Positions 1 to 13,263 of a stretch of DNA of 64,000 nucleotides are shown here, in pieces. The stretch covers positions 178,651,863 through 178,715,862 of the forward strand of contig CM077116.1 of NCBI GenBank assembly GCA_039619475.1, in the 5' to 3' direction. This DNA is from Icerya purchasi (taxonomy: Eukaryota > Arthropoda > Insecta > Hemiptera > Monophlebidae). The first letter of the stretch is position 1, and every line of letters starts with the position of its first letter. The notes below the pieces were generated by a model that was not told the origin of the DNA, did not search any database, and was given only the letters and a program-made list of their open reading frames with translations. A program made the translations under genes and the position numbers.

Positions 1-1977
1 TCGATAGCGAGAAGAGGGGAGTAGAGAAATGTTTGATTATATATTTTAATTAAAATTATAAGCTTGCAAAACACGACAGACTTTTAAAGCTGGACACAGA
101 TAGTGATAAGAGTAAAAATATTTATTTTTAATTGTATTTTAAGAAGGGAAACAGTGCCTCATTCTAAAGAGCATTAATTTTAAAATATTCTTTTCATATA
201 TAAATTTCTTCGCAGTTTTAGTCTTCGATATATTTTAATGGAAGCTTTATTTTTTGTAATTAATAGTTTTAATATACACTATCAGGGTGGTCCTTATTTA
301 CGTGATTTTGGATTTTTTTTTGCCCGCCCCCTAAATATCTTCTAAATATATAAAAAAAAAAAAATCCTGTAAAATCTGAGCTCTTAATTTTAATATTAAC
401 ACGCTCCCATTTCTTAGTCGTACAGATTGTTTAATGCCTTTCAAGATTTTTCTTTTTCTATTGCACACAAATTCATTACTCTGTAACGATAAATTAGTCC
501 ATCGTTAGCCGGAGCTTTCTGCATTTATAATGAATGGATTGTAAAGCGGATGAAAAATTTTAATTTTATAACCTTTATTACAATAGCCCATTGCGCTAGG
601 AACAGAACGAGCGCACTGGAAACTGGAAAATATCAGGATAAAGCCAAAAAGATTCAAGTGCCAAGAGTGGAGACCAAAAGTCCAAAGCAGACGCGGAAAA
701 ATCGAAAATATATAATAGCAGCTCCGTGTACGACATGCACAATGTAGTTAATGTAACGAATAATTTGCTTGTTATTTCCGTGCCAGATTTTACGGATAAT
801 GTATGCGAATAAATGCAGATACTTGGTTCCCAGCATGTCGGATGCACACACTGGCACACAGTGACGCAATAGCGTAACGAGGAAGTAACTTTTGTTTCGC
901 TATATTTAGCTGTTCAAAGAGTGAACTTGCAGTAAAATCATCGTTTCTGCTCGCCGATAAAGAGCTTTGCTGAATTTCGCCAACTGAGTTTTCGCTACAC
1001 TTATTCCTTAACTTTAATAGAACTTTGTTCTCCGGTTAGCGTTAAACTAGCGCTGCGCTTTGAACTTGTTAGCCGGGTGTTAGCGTTATTTATTATTAAC
1101 TTTCGCGCCCAGATGACATTCCTAATAATGCATTTTCTACCATACCGGCCTTCCCGTTTACACCTTATCTTTGTCTGCTTGAATAATTTTGCTGTCCTCT
1201 CTGTCGAGTGCGAACGACTATTTTCTTCTAAGCGATTCAATTCAACATGTGTACGGTTCGCACCGCACCAACATAAATATCTGCCGTTCGGTTCTGAAAA
1301 AAGTCCTCACCATACCCTTTTCGTAAAACTTCGACACCACTATACAGTCGTCAGAAGGAAAAATTGTATTGCCGTATTACCGGAAACGTTCTGAAACGTC
1401 GGAGAGGTGGCCGTACGTAAAGATTTCGTTGTGTTTTTACTTAATCAAACAAGCGATAGAGAATGGATCGAAAGCATACTTGCGTATTTGGTGTTCATCC
1501 TTGAGTTTTTTCACATTTTTGATTTTATCAACTGATCCCCACAGCTGGTCATTTAGTGCAATACCGTTCTGCAAACAGCATTAGTTTTAGAAATTATTAT
1601 TCTTCTCAAAATTTTGATCTAAGAATCTAGATTAAAAGGAGAGAATTACACAGTCCAATTCACTAGTCAGCACTGTTAGTTTCAATTAGTGATAGTAAAC
1701 GCGCTTTTTTTGGGCGGCGTAAAGTAGAATTAAACTAAACTTGCAGTTTCTTGTAAGAAATAAAGAAAAAAGACAGAAAGATAAACAAAGAGAATGCAAT
1801 TTCTTGAATTACAGTATCATTTTAAAATGAACGAAGTTACAAAACTTTATAGTAACTGGAAATTTCTTTATATAAACATTACAAAGAAATGTTTTCGAGC
1901 AAGGAAGCCTGATGCTCACTAGCTTAGGTAATATAAATGAAAGGATACGAATACAGTAATATACTAGTAGGTTGGAT
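1..1977. other. No recognisable gene
   Basis: AT-rich with a somewhat more balanced stretch at 560-1600 whose short open frames show no family motif. The missing first beat exons were looked for here (WYK/EFYRY and signal-peptide patterns) and not found. Confidence 0.5.
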
Positions 1978-2905
1978 TTTTTTTTGGGTCTCTATCGTTT
2001 TGGTCTCGCTACATTTCAGCCTCATTCTTTTTCCAAATAGATCTCTAGTTTGCTTTTAATTTTTCTACTTTGATTACTATCATATTTAAGGCGCAAAACA
2101 ATCATTGAATCAAAAAAATACCTGCGAAATTAGTAATTCATTTGTTCCAAAAAAATAAATCAACGATTTTTAGTGGTTTTTTTTTTTTCGTTTCATTCAT
2201 GTATCACTTAAAAGATGATTTCCTCTTATAAAGACTTAAAATGCTGATTACATTACTCATTTAGCGGGCTATTTCAGTAAAATAATATTATCACTTTTAA
2301 GAATAATATGGCGCTATGATGCCAAAACATGTCAAATGTTTATGATAAATTATTAATATATTTCTGGAAAATAGTGCATGTTAATTATTCTTAAAAATGA
2401 TACAATTTGCAGAAATGAATAGTATAACTAATACCAACATCGAAACAATAGCTAAATTAAAAACAAATATTTCCCGTGTAGTTTTTTAAAATAATTTTCT
2501 CTAAGGCTAATTAACCAGAGCCAGAGTCGATTACGCCCAAACGAACGGATCACGTTGAAAATAAACATGAAAACGGAAGAATAATTTCTAATAATAAGAC
2601 TAACGAAAATATTTTATCCAGATCGATTTTTCTTTTTTCGAATTAGTAGTCTTTATTATCATTCATAAGAGGAAATAATTTTTTATACGATATATGAACG
2701 AAAGAAAAAAGAAAAACATTAAAAACCGCTGATTTATTTTCTAAGCAAATTAACTACTAATTTCGGGGGTGTTTTTTTGATTAAATGATTATTTTACGCC
2801 TTAAGTACGATATTAATTGAAGAGTACTAGATCTATTTCGAAAATGGACAAAGCCGAAACGTAGCGAGGCCGAAACGATACGACCCCAGACTTTTTAACT
2901 TTATG
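1978..2905. mobile_element. Element with long (about 260 bp) imperfect terminal inverted repeats
   Basis: The left arm (about 1981-2240) and the right arm (about 2645-2903) are inverted copies. tatcgttttggtctcgctac pairs with the complement of gtagcgaggccgaaacgata; ttaaggcgcaaaacaatcat pairs with the complement of atgattattttacgccttaa; tcctcttataaagact pairs near the inner ends. The 400-bp centre has no ORF. This is a non-autonomous fold-back or long-TIR DNA transposon; its family is unknown. Confidence 0.7.
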
Positions 2906-3079
2906 GGGGGGGGGATGCGGATAAAAGAGAAATGGCCAATTTATTTTCCAGATAACATAAAGAGAAGCTAGAATTTAATTATGTTACAATTAATTCTTCG
3001 AAGTTTCTTTTAACACCAATACATCAAGTCTTTTTTTTTTTTTATTTCTAATTTTACTTACTTGTTAATTCCTTAATTT

Positions 3080-4145
3080 GACATGATAATATATATCGTT
3101 CCTAAGGTATTTATTCTTCCCACATTTTCGAAAAACCTCCCCCAAGTCGTAATTAAACAGCTATTCTACAGCACTATTAATTCCCTATTTCGTTTTGATG
3201 TTACCATTTACACGGATGGTGCGAGGGGGCCTGGTGGTGTTGGTGATTCCTTCATCTTTCCTGATTTTAACGTATCAGAATCTTTTCCTCTTCCTTATTT
3301 CTGTTCCATATTCATAAACGAATTATTTACTACGTTCTATTGTTTTTATTTCCTCGAATCACCTTTCGTCCAATTTTTTAATTATATGTGACTACTTGAG
3401 CGCCCTTCAGGCCATATCCTCTCCTCTTCCTGATAATTCGTGTGACTTTGTTATCCTCCGTATACGTTTGCTCATTCATAATCGTTCCTCTTTCCATTCC
3501 ATTAATATTGATTTGCTCTGGGTAGCTAGCCACTCGGGCATATTTGGTAATGAAGCGGCTGATTCCTTGGCTCGGGCTGCTGCTTCTTCCCGACTATTTT
3601 TTTAAAAAAAATCCATTCGCTTATCCCCTATTGATATTTAAAAGCGTCCATATCAGATCATGGTATCGGATATTTACGCTCTCTCCTTTTCTAATAATTA
3701 TTTGTTTCATCTGTCTGTTCAGCCTACTCTCTTCCTCCCTATTCATGGTTTTTTTGCATCCTTCTTTTCAACGTTCCTTGCTCGTATGCATTTTTGCCAT
3801 TCTTTGATGCGTTCCTTCAGATTTCGCTTTTCCCTGATTTCCTCCCCACATTGTCCCCTCCGTCTTGATGATGCAGTTATTTGCGACGCCGATCATGTGT
3901 TCTTCCAGTGTTCATCTCTTTCTGTGGTGCATTTTGTATTCCTATATGTGTTGCGGCTTGGGCTTCTTACTCCTTATTGTCCTTCCTATATCCCGTCCTT
4001 TCTTTTCCCACTAGTTATTCCTGCTATTTGTTTCTTTTTAGCAAAGATGTCTGATCGGATTAAAATATAACCGACTTCTTTCCTTACTATTTGTTTCTGG
4101 GTGAAGGTCCTTGGTTGACAAGCCCAACAGAAGAAGAAAAATAAA
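3080..4145 (+). pseudogene. Pyrimidine-rich LINE, RNase H to 3' end, decayed
   Basis: T/C-rich sense strand. RNase H traces are FDVTIYTDGARG near 3200 and LLWVASHSGIFGNEAADSLARAAAS near 3515-3590. The C-terminal knuckle region appears as VICDADHVFFQCSSLS near 3880. The 3' UTR reads ctgggtgaaggtccttggttgacaagccc and ends in an A-rich tail (aaataaataaataaag) at about 4150. It has several frameshifts and stops. The copy at 35.6 kb is its closest relative in the window. Confidence 0.75.
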
Positions 4146-4179
4146 TAAATAAAGTAAAATTGTAACAGCGGCTTAGAAA

Positions 4180-4505
4180 ATTAGCCTACCACGTTTCGTA
4201 TAGAATTAGTTATATTTTTCTAGTTCTTTCTTAATCAGTGTGATGCCAACTGTGTTTTCATCTTTTCTCTAAACGTTCTCTTTTATATTCTCAGTTTTTA
4301 CAATCTCCTTGTTTCACGTGATGTTTCCCATGTTTTTCGTTTCCTTCCTTATCTGTTGTTCCTGACTTAGCATCCTTTATTTGTTCTACCTCGCATCGAT
4401 TTAGATTTTAACCTGCTGTGATAATTTTGATTTAATCTGTATGAGCCTAGGTTGATTTCGGGCTGCTGCTTTCAGTTAGCGTGCTCAAAAAAGAAAAAGC
4501 TAAAC
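4180..4505 (+). mobile_element. LINE 3'-UTR fragment, second tail type
   Basis: Ends ctaggttgatttcgggctgctgc ... gttagcgtgctcaaaaaag, which matches the minus-strand tail at 21000-21340 (ttggttgattgggctgttgctcttcgttagcgtacg). It therefore marks a LINE 3' end distinct from the 'ttgacaagccc' tail. Confidence 0.5.
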
Positions 4506-4723
4506 GCAGAATAAAAACAGTAATTTCTATATGTATTCGTTGTTTTCGTGTTATCGTTATCGTTTACAAAAGGCGAACGTCTGTTTGAAGCGCTAATTCG
4601 AAATTTATATCTCCATCTTTTCCAATCAACACGTCTTTTTCGAATCGGCGATTATCATTCACCATCACTACTAGAATTATGAATTCATATTTAGGAGCGC
4701 AGATGTATTTTATGTGTTTGATA

Positions 4724-4985
4724 GTCGTCGCGATAGCCTAGTTGCTAGAGCGCTTGGCTTCCATTACGGAAGTCTCGGGTTCGATCCCGGACGACGACAG
4801 AAATAATTACGAAAAATTAAATTAAATACTCGCTAGTAGTCACATGGAAGGCAATGGCCAACCACCATCTATACCGTCATATGCACGCTAGGTAGTACAC
4901 AGCAGCAAGGCCGTGTCCACGGGGTGGTTTTTGGGGGTTACCCTCCCCCATGAGAACTGAAATAGTTATTATAAATACACAAAAA
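4724..4985 (+). mobile_element. tRNA-derived SINE, copy 1
   Basis: The head 4724-4798 is tRNA-like: GTCGTCG pairs with CGACGAC at 4792-4798, with an A box (tagcctagttgc) and a B box (ggttcgatccc), the internal Pol III promoter. The body follows with cacatggaaggcaatggcc and tatgcacgctaggtagtaca, then an AT-rich tail. The same order of head and body occurs at 26401 and 29551, which marks it as a SINE rather than a functional tRNA gene. Confidence 0.85.
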
Positions 4986-6669
4986 TCTGAAAAAAAAATC
5001 AAAAATTTAAAATAAATATTGATGATTTTTTAGGACGTTCTTACCTTTAAAAGAAAAAAGAAAAAATATGCTCCATATTTTTAAGTACTTCATTAATATT
5101 TTATGCAAAATTTTTTATTACGAATATAATCAATAATATATATAATTTTTATTAATGTTCATATAGGGGGTAATTCATTTATGTAAATTATTAATATATA
5201 AATCAAAATGATGGAAATTATTAATAGTATGAATATTAGTGAAAAATGTATTGTTATTTATAAAATAAATATGCAAAGAATTGCATGTGTAGTATTGTGC
5301 CGTATGTACACATTCGTACTGCATATAAACAATTGCCACGAGCGCTACCTATTCTGTACAGCTGGAATGTATACATCAGTTGTCACGACGCTCGCTAGGA
5401 ATATATACGTTTGATACACACGACAGCAGTTTTACGGAGATCTTGCTGTTTCGATTAATACGATTATCGTCCATCTTAACTATTTTGCGGTGTACCTTCG
5501 TAACGACTAGAACCACGCTGGTAGCGCTGAAAATAGCAACAGAAACGATTACCGTTAGAACTAAATATTAGAGGTTTTCTTGGGTGATGATAACAGAAAG
5601 GCAATATCGAAGCTCCGTGTGTTACGCACGTATCACGAGAGAAGGAAAAGATATGCACGATTCGAAGAATTTCAAGCAGAAGTACGCAATGTATTTTAAA
5701 CGAAACAATATTACGACAAATTCCTGATCCTTTTACGATTTCTATACAGTCATCTCGTTAGGAACGCTAATTATCTAATCACTCGCAGGCACATAAATGT
5801 GCATCGTTTTACGCATGTTTATGTGTTGTTTGCGCAACAGTCTGCTACAGAACGTAGCTGAACATATCATTATACAAATAAACATAAATTATGTTTAAAT
5901 ACTGACGCTGATTTAGAGATTTTAAAATATATAGTTGATAAAAATTTATTGAACTATCAGAAGCATACTACATTAATAAATTCAAAAATAATTTACACGT
6001 AATTAATAACAAGTTCATTTTAAACAGTAATCCTTTATTTAAAATTCGTAATTAAATTTTAATATATCGATATATCGTTAAATCATCATTAGAACCGTTG
6101 TTATATTCGAATTTGTTTAAACTTTTATCATATTTTCGGCGATTATGGAGTATCCGAAACGTGTCGGTTTTTTATAGTAGGTATATTTTACGAATCGTTA
6201 AATCTTCTGTTTCAAGAAAATTATATTAATGATTTTATTTTCACTTTTCGTTTCTCGCGCAATTATTATAATTTTTTTTTTTATAAAATAATAATTTGCG
6301 GGTTCCATAAGGCACTAGCCCGTCTGTGGGTTCTCAACATAATTATATCATTTATTTGTACATTATAACATCAACTTAACTTAAGTACTACTTTCCGTTA
6401 CAACATAAACACTGTTAACTTATATATTACTATACTACAAAATCCACACTCACATTATTTATCATTTATATTACAGTTATACCATCATCTAAAATAATAT
6501 TTCCTATTACAATACCTTAATATGTTAACTTATATATTACAATAATACAATATAATTTTTTAAACAATTACCACTCTTTTATTAGCAGCTTAAAACTGGA
6601 GATAGTAACGAGTCTCATGTCAACGTAGCGTCAATGTTATAAGTGGGTATTACTAGTATTACGATGCTC
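4986..6669. other. No recognisable gene
   Basis: AT-rich. A less AT-rich part at 5280-5700 has short open frames without motifs. It is bounded by the SINE and the poly(A) end of an antisense LINE. Confidence 0.5.
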
Positions 6670-8350
6670 TTTTTTTTTTTTTTGTTATTATTTCTATTGC
6701 TCTTTACACCATACTATCACCCAGATTTTAACCTTGTTTTTCCATCTCTCCAGATTTTTTTCATTTCGAATTTCCTTTGGTATCTTACCCATTAATTTTA
6801 TTAATACCACTTCCTCTACATTTTCTATTTTATTGTTAATCCCCTTAGATCGTACATAGCAAGGTTTATCGAAATTTCTAGTCTTGTACGTTCTTGTTCT
6901 AATTGGTAACTGCCTATTTTCGAGTTTAGCACTGACTAGTTTGCTGTAATAATATAACATTTTTGGTGACATTTCGTTATTTTTGTTCCACCAAGTGATG
7001 TTAGCTAGTGCGTTTTTCTCTCGTCATGTAAGACCAGTTTTAAACATTTTTTTTGCAATTTTTTGATTTTCCTCATTTCTGTTAGTTTCGCCTCCCCCCA
7101 AATTCCGATTCCGTATTTAATTCTGGACATTATTATTGCTTCGAAATATAATAACCTTAGGCTTTTGTATGCCATACATTGTTTTAATTTATATATTGCA
7201 AGAATATAGTTTGCCCAACTTTCCCCGCAATAATGTCAATGTGGTTCCTCCATGTTAGACCTTTATCTAATGTTATCCCAAGATATTTAAATTCATTCAC
7301 ATTTTCCAACTTTTCACAACCACATATGTATTTCCTTACTGTGTAGGCACTTCGTATTATGTAAAATTAATTTAGAAACGAACGGTTCTAAATCGGCTTG
7401 ACGTTCTTATATGCATCACTCTTGTTTTTTTAGCATTAATTAATAATTTTTTTTCTCATGTGCCCATTTGCATACATTATTGAGATTTTCTTGTAACAAT
7501 TTTTCAGCACTTCATATGTCAGAGTGTTAAATAACTAGCGCGATATAATCTGCATAAACATACACTTTAGAGTTCTTTACATATCGGTAGAGCGAATTCG
7601 TATATATCAAAAAAAAAGGTATTGGTGCCAATATTGACCTTTGTCCAATTCCGTAATTCATTATTTATTTTCTACTTTGTTCATTCCCGATCTTTATTAA
7701 AAATTAAGACCCCTTATGTAACTCCAAAACCATTTTAAGGACCTCCCATTTACACCTATTTTGCTTATGTCCTCAATTAGTATTTCTTGGTCCACTAGAT
7801 CAAAAGCCTTAGTAAGGTCTAAAAAAAAACTAACAGAAATTGTTTACCCACTGCTAATCCTTTATTTATATCTGATATTAGTGTTCCAAGTAGTAATATC
7901 GTCGATTTTCCCTCTCTAAAACCAAATTGATTACTATTTATTATTTCTCTCCAAGTAATTTTTGAAATATTTTCTCACGTACTGCTCCATTATTTTTGTT
8001 ACGACTGAAATTAATGTGATCGATCCATAGTTTCCACACTGTTTTCTATCTCCACTTTCGTAAATTGGCCGCACCATACTAATTTTTAACTCTCTGGGAA
8101 ATATTCCTTCTTTCAAGGAGTAATTAATCATTTTCGTTACTAATGGGGTTAGTAGTTTTGAGTGATTCCTGATATCCTTCAGCCTTATTCCGTCGTATCC
8201 TTGGGTTTTATTCGAATTAAGTTTTTTTATTATGGATTCTATTATATCCTCTGTAGCTCTTGGAATGTATAAGGATATAATTTATAACAGATTTTATTCC
8301 GGTTTCTGTTGTTTTGTATTTTTCTCGACAACTTTTCACTTAACACTCTG
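6670..8350 (-). pseudogene. Purine-rich LINE, antisense copy, decayed RT
   Basis: Relative of the 55.4-kb LINE. Reading the minus strand from 8350: TQGYDGIRLKDI, then INYSLKEGIFPRELKISMVR, LTKAFDLVDQEILIEDISKI (RT motif A), a YADYIALV trace near 7550 (motif C altered) and the C-terminal NEKNLERWKNKVKIW. The T run at 6671-6684 on the plus strand is its poly(A) tail. Many stops, so an older copy than the one at 55.4 kb. Confidence 0.8.
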
Positions 8351-9406
8351 TTTACACTATTTTTAATCGCATATAGAATTTCCGGGGCCTTAAAATGCGA
8401 ATATTAGTATCATAAGATATTCTTATTTGTTCTTCTTCAACTTTTCTATGGCTGAATCTAATAAGCGTCCTCGGTAAACATATCCAAACTACTTGTATTT
8501 GCAAATAGTTCGTTAATAACGGTTTTGCAGTTGCGTAAAATATCTTTAGAGTAAATAAAAGATACTCATGTTGAGATTTAGTTTTCACAAAACTTTGAAG
8601 GTAAACCTTTAGGGGGTTTGACTTATTTTTGCATCGATCTTTTGTGAGTTTCATATTATTGGGGGGGGGGGGGATTTACGAAAGAGTATATGGACAGCAT
8701 TACTGAAATGTTCCAAAATATATATGAAGTTGCCGCTGTGTTAAACATTCTTGATCGCATTGTTTCACCAATGTTAGCTTTAAACATTTAAATGTTCCCT
8801 TACAGGTCCTATCTATTCACTGTGTCATTCTTATGTACGATGCTTTCACGCAAATGTGCTGTTAAATTTTAAAGTAAATCAAAGAATGAACTACGGCTGC
8901 ATAATATTTTCTTGTTTCCGGGATCCCTAGGAGGTATGTGCACGGTACCATAAACACGGCTATAACCGTGACATTTGATTGAAAAAAAATCCTATTCCAT
9001 TGCGGAATGAAAAGACCCTATATTTCAATTAACTGTATTATATTTAAAGATGGGCATTCTAATTACCAAAGCTAGTCAGACCACTACTATTTGCATCTAT
9101 AGATTCCCGAAATGAAACTGTATTTTCGTAAATGAATGTCTGATGCTTTTTCTTTTTTTTTTTTCTATACTCATTTTTTGGTAACTAATGCACACTATGA
9201 AAATTATCAGTTCTGCATACTATTTCGTTTGTTTGGTAAATCATTCAAATATCGGAAAATGAAATGAAGAAAAACAACATTTTGAAAATAATTTATAATT
9301 TAAATTTTTAATAATGTTATGTTTATAGTGCCGCCTACTTGTCGATAGAAGTTAATAATTATTTTCCGGTTTTTCGTGATAATTGCTTTCACTTTTATTT
9401 AATCAG
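8351..9406. other. Non-coding sequence before the first visible beat exon
   Basis: AT-rich intronic sequence with a G12 run near 8660. Ends with the acceptor for the exon at 9407. No element identified. Confidence 0.5.
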
Positions 9407-9542
9407 GTTTCGAAATCGGATAACGTATCGGTTAGATTACGATCGGTACAAAGAGATTTGACCGGCTTTTATAAATGCGAAGTTTCCGCAGATGCCCCCC
9501 TTTTTCACACTGATATAAAATCAATACTGGTTTTCGTTATCG
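9407..9542 (+). CDS. beat: beat-family exon: second half of Ig domain 1
   Basis: Internal coding exon of a beaten-path family gene. The 45 codons plus one base read in frame from GTT and include YKCEVSADAPLFHT, the hallmark Cys-containing end of the first Ig domain in insect beat proteins (family known for motor-axon guidance and as partners of side-family receptors at the cell surface). The exon is bounded by an acceptor (tttatttaatcag) and a consensus donor (gtaagt), and leaves one base (phase 1). It has no Met and no stop, as expected of an internal exon. The preceding exon, which should carry the signal peptide and the WYK..EFYRY part of Ig1, was not found in bases 1-9406. The subfamily (beat-I to VII) cannot be assigned from this much sequence. 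Confidence 0.9.
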
Positions 9543-10199
9543 GTAAGTTATGAGAAAAACTTTTCTATACGTCGTTCAATTTCATACATATTAATGACTA
9601 CGTTGTTCTTGTTTTTTTTTTTTTATTTTTGGGCGCGCAAACTACGGACATTAATTCAGCGCAAGTGAAATTTTTGAAACTATCAATGTGCAGGAGTGGG
9701 AATCGATGCCGATTCTACTCAAGCGAAACACCAGTATCTAACCAACCACGTCACGGTAGCTGGCTTACGTCGCTCTTACGCTGGGGGGATGGATATGTAC
9801 GTAATGGAATTATGCGACCGAAATGATGTAATATTTAAAATTAAAAAAATAAATAAATAAACGATTGGTCAGGCTGTTTTTTTTTTTTTTTTGTCATTCA
9901 GACAACTGCATACCTTGTTCCTATCTTACGTACAGATAGCTTTATATTCCTTCCTTCTATAAAGTGTATTGCACAAACTATCGCATTATCTACTTTCAAG
10001 TTTCGGCTGAATTTTTACTATGATTGTTTCAAAAGCTCGTTTGTTTTTTTTGTTTTTTGTTTTTTGATATATATACGATTTTGTTTCTTAAAGCTTTGTT
10101 TTCTTTCCCCAGTTAATATTAAACTCTTCCATTGCCTTATCTCTATCCTGTTGTTTATGTCGTTACGTGTGTAAACTCTATACTTTTAATTTTCTCGTG

Positions 10200-12218
10200 C
10201 ATTTGGTTAAACTTGTCGAAAAGAAAAAAAATGGTTTTCCATTTTTACCAATTTCAAAAGAATTATGTATAATAACAAACAGAACGTTCCATGTTAAGAT
10301 TGGTTCGTCAACATCGAGCACCATTCAAACTGAGAATGGCTTACCACAAGGATCTGCCCTTAGTGCAACCTTGTTTATTTTTTATATCAATGATATAAAT
10401 GATTGTATTGCTCCGCCTGTAAACGCCCGGCTCTACTTTGACGACTTAAACATTTCCCTGTCTTCCAGTTTTCCAGCAAATGCTCAAAAAATCCTACAAA
10501 AAAACTATTTCAGAACTACAATCCTGGCGTAACAATAATGGTCTTGTGTTTTCTCCATCTAAGTCTATCTGTGTTGATTTCTATAGGGGACGTCAAAACT
10601 CTTCCAGCATCCGCCTCAATCTAGAAAATTCCTCACTTCATTTCCACCCTACTGCTACTTTCCTTGGACTACTGTTCGATCAAAAGCTAACTTGGCGATC
10701 CCACATATCCAATCTTAAAGTTAAATGTCATCAATTCCTATCTATTCTTAAATATGTATCAAACACAAAGTATAATGTACCTCCGAAAACTCTCCTCTCC
10801 ACATACAAATCCTTAGTCATTTCCAGAATAAACTACGGGTCCCAGGCGTATTCGTCAGCTATTCGTTCTTTACTTAAATCCCTTGATTCAATACAAGGCG
10901 CTCCGCACGATACTTGGCGCACATAGAACTTCTCCGTCTGTAAGTTTGTGTGCCTTGTTAGGCACTCCCCCACTAAAGTATTTCCGAACCTATTATTACC
11001 ACCGGGAGACCCTCACTCTTTTCTCTAGTAAACGTGCGGCTGTCCTATCGACACAAATGACCTCCCCAACACCCCAGAGTTCGCTAATGACCCTCAACCA
11101 GAAATCCTGGCTCTCCTATCGCAACACAACGTGAGCGTAATCCCTTTCCCTAACCTAGCTCCTAACATCATGATTCCGCCGTGGGCCCCTTTAAACATTG
11201 ATGTTAACTTTTCCCTGACGAAGTATAATAAACCCCTGCACCCGAATATCGTTCAGTTGACAACAGCAACAATGCAAAAATACCCCGACCACCTCTTTTT
11301 CTACACGGATGCAGCCAAGGCTACCCCAGAGGCTACTTCTTCCCCAACCGCCTGTTCCTTTGAAGTCTGCGACGTGATTCGAAGCATTCGACTGAATGAC
11401 AATTGCTCGGTACTGGATGCTGAAATATACGCAGTATTTTTCTGTTTGGAATATTTTCTTTCTACAGAGCCTACATCACAGAAAGCCCTGCTGGTATCTG
11501 ATTCATCCGCAGCTTTATTGACAATTTCTAATCCCCTCACCAAACATCCTGTAGCAATTCGAACCCAGCAGGTATTATAGGAACTTATTAAGAGACAGTG
11601 CTCCGTATCCTTTTTGTGGACGCCCAGCCATGCAGGGATTTCTGGAAATGAACGCGTCGATACATCCGCCCGAGCAGAAATATATTGCCCCTCGCCTAGT
11701 AACAGCCCACCTCCACCTTATCTCTCGAACATAATCTTCAATAATCTCACGTCCTTACGGAAAACCCATTGGTCCTCGTGTCAGACTTTCTCGAGATTAA
11801 TTAAACCCTCAACCGAACCATGGTGGCCGGAAAAAAGCATTTCCCGCAGAGATTTCTGTGCACTTAGCCGCTTGCGCACAGGCCATACGGCCATGTCGCA
11901 TAATTTTATTTTGCAAAGAACCCCCTCTCCTATGAATTGTCCTTTCTGTGGCCAAGATGTTGCTCCCTCAACTCCTCATATACTATGCGACTGTCCAGCA
12001 TTATCACCTCACCGGCCCCCTTCAATTAATAACAAAACAGTCACCAACATTCTTGAGAATTCCCCCGATGCAATTTTATCCATAACACAATTTATCAGAA
12101 CTAGCGGAATAATCAGATATCTATAAAAACAAACTGCGCTTCTTCGTACTGTAATAGCCACAGCAGTTAAACACGGTACAGGATACTGCTTTCACAAAAA
12201 AAAAAAAAAAAAAAAATG
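10200..12218 (+). pseudogene. LINE (I/R1-like), 5'-truncated, RT plus RNase H
   Basis: Non-LTR retrotransposon pol gene split by frameshifts into several open stretches. The first reads ENGLPQGSALSATLFIFYIND and YFDDLNIS (RT; the YADD box is altered to YFDD). Next come TFLGLLFDQKLTWRSHI and LKSLDSIQ (thumb), then RNase H pieces: FFYTDAAKA, LDAEIYAVFF, LLVSDSSAAL, and after a stop at 11578 SFLWTPSHAGISGNERVDTSARAE. The C-terminal zinc knuckle is CPFCGQDVAPSTPHILCDCP. A 20-A tail ends near 12217. The first half of the RT and all upstream domains are missing, the usual result of aborted reverse transcription. It lies in the first visible beat intron. Confidence 0.88.
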
Positions 12219-13261
12219 CACAATAAATATTTTAAAGTACACGTACAAAACCATAAATAAGAACAAAGAGTCGAATAAAATACCGAATAATTTTTTTCTT
12301 TTCTTTTTTTTATTTAACAGTTTTAAACAAAAGCGGGTTTTCTTTTAAACAGTTAGTTGGATTCGAATCTGATCGACGAAACGACTCGCTTGTACAACTA
12401 AGGAGGCCCCTATATCACCTTGATACGGCAGTAGTATACGAGTAATTCTGATTAGACAGCTTGCGAGCTGATTTTATCTTTTGACTCGGCACATAAACGA
12501 TCATTCACGAATCAATTTCCGTAACATATAACAATAACAAATAAGTAAACGGTAAAGAAATAGATAACTTGATTTTTGACTTGCTTGCCGCTTTGGAACT
12601 TTCGTGTGATGTCGAGCTTCCAGTTCTGCTGTCGCTGTTCCGGTGGGATCGTCAAAATCGCTCTTTGTAATTCGAATTTCGATTTCTATTAGCAGGTTGG
12701 AAAATTGGTTGACATCTCCAGTCGTACCACCGAACTCCGCCTGTTTTTTACCTACCGAAATACCAAATCGTCTTCGCGAGAGTGTGAATTTACTTAACGT
12801 TTTACGATCGGATTACATAAATAATCAACGCAGCTTTGCCGTACTGAATAACTGCCTTTTACGAAGCTAAGAGAACGGTAGTGTCGCGGTTGATAACATG
12901 TAGCGTAAATTTTCGATCGCGACCACGATCGAACAGCTAGAACAAAACGTATAGACTTTTACTCGTACGCATACACATTAAGCTAATAGAAATGCCCAGC
13001 GACGTACATCGAACATCATATCATCTATTGACGCAACTCCCCGAGTAACTTCTCCCTCATCTATGGTAGGATCACTACAATATAAATAATACCTGTAACG
13101 TTGCAACAGTCGTTAACGTTATTAGAACAACTATCAAGATTGATTGTAAGTTAGAAAATACAGAGTGACACTAATCGTTGAACAACACTCATCAAGGTGA
13201 GGAAAGTCCTATAATTTGGTAATGGTTGGAATATGCGACTGTTATGTGAAACGAAAGAGAA
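12219..13261 (+). other. Beat intron, unassigned moderately GC-balanced sequence
   Basis: Between the LINE tail and the mariner. The stretch 12350-13250 is less AT-rich than typical here and may be another decayed element, but no protein or terminal motif was recognised. Confidence 0.4.
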
Positions 13262-13263
13262 TA

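Noticed and set aside
4724..4798. Functional tRNA gene
   Set aside because: The same head with the same body occurs three times, so it is the 5' part of a SINE.
1..9406. Missing 5' exons of the beat gene
   Set aside because: Searched for the WYK/EFYRY block and a signal-peptide exon with fitting phase; none recognised.
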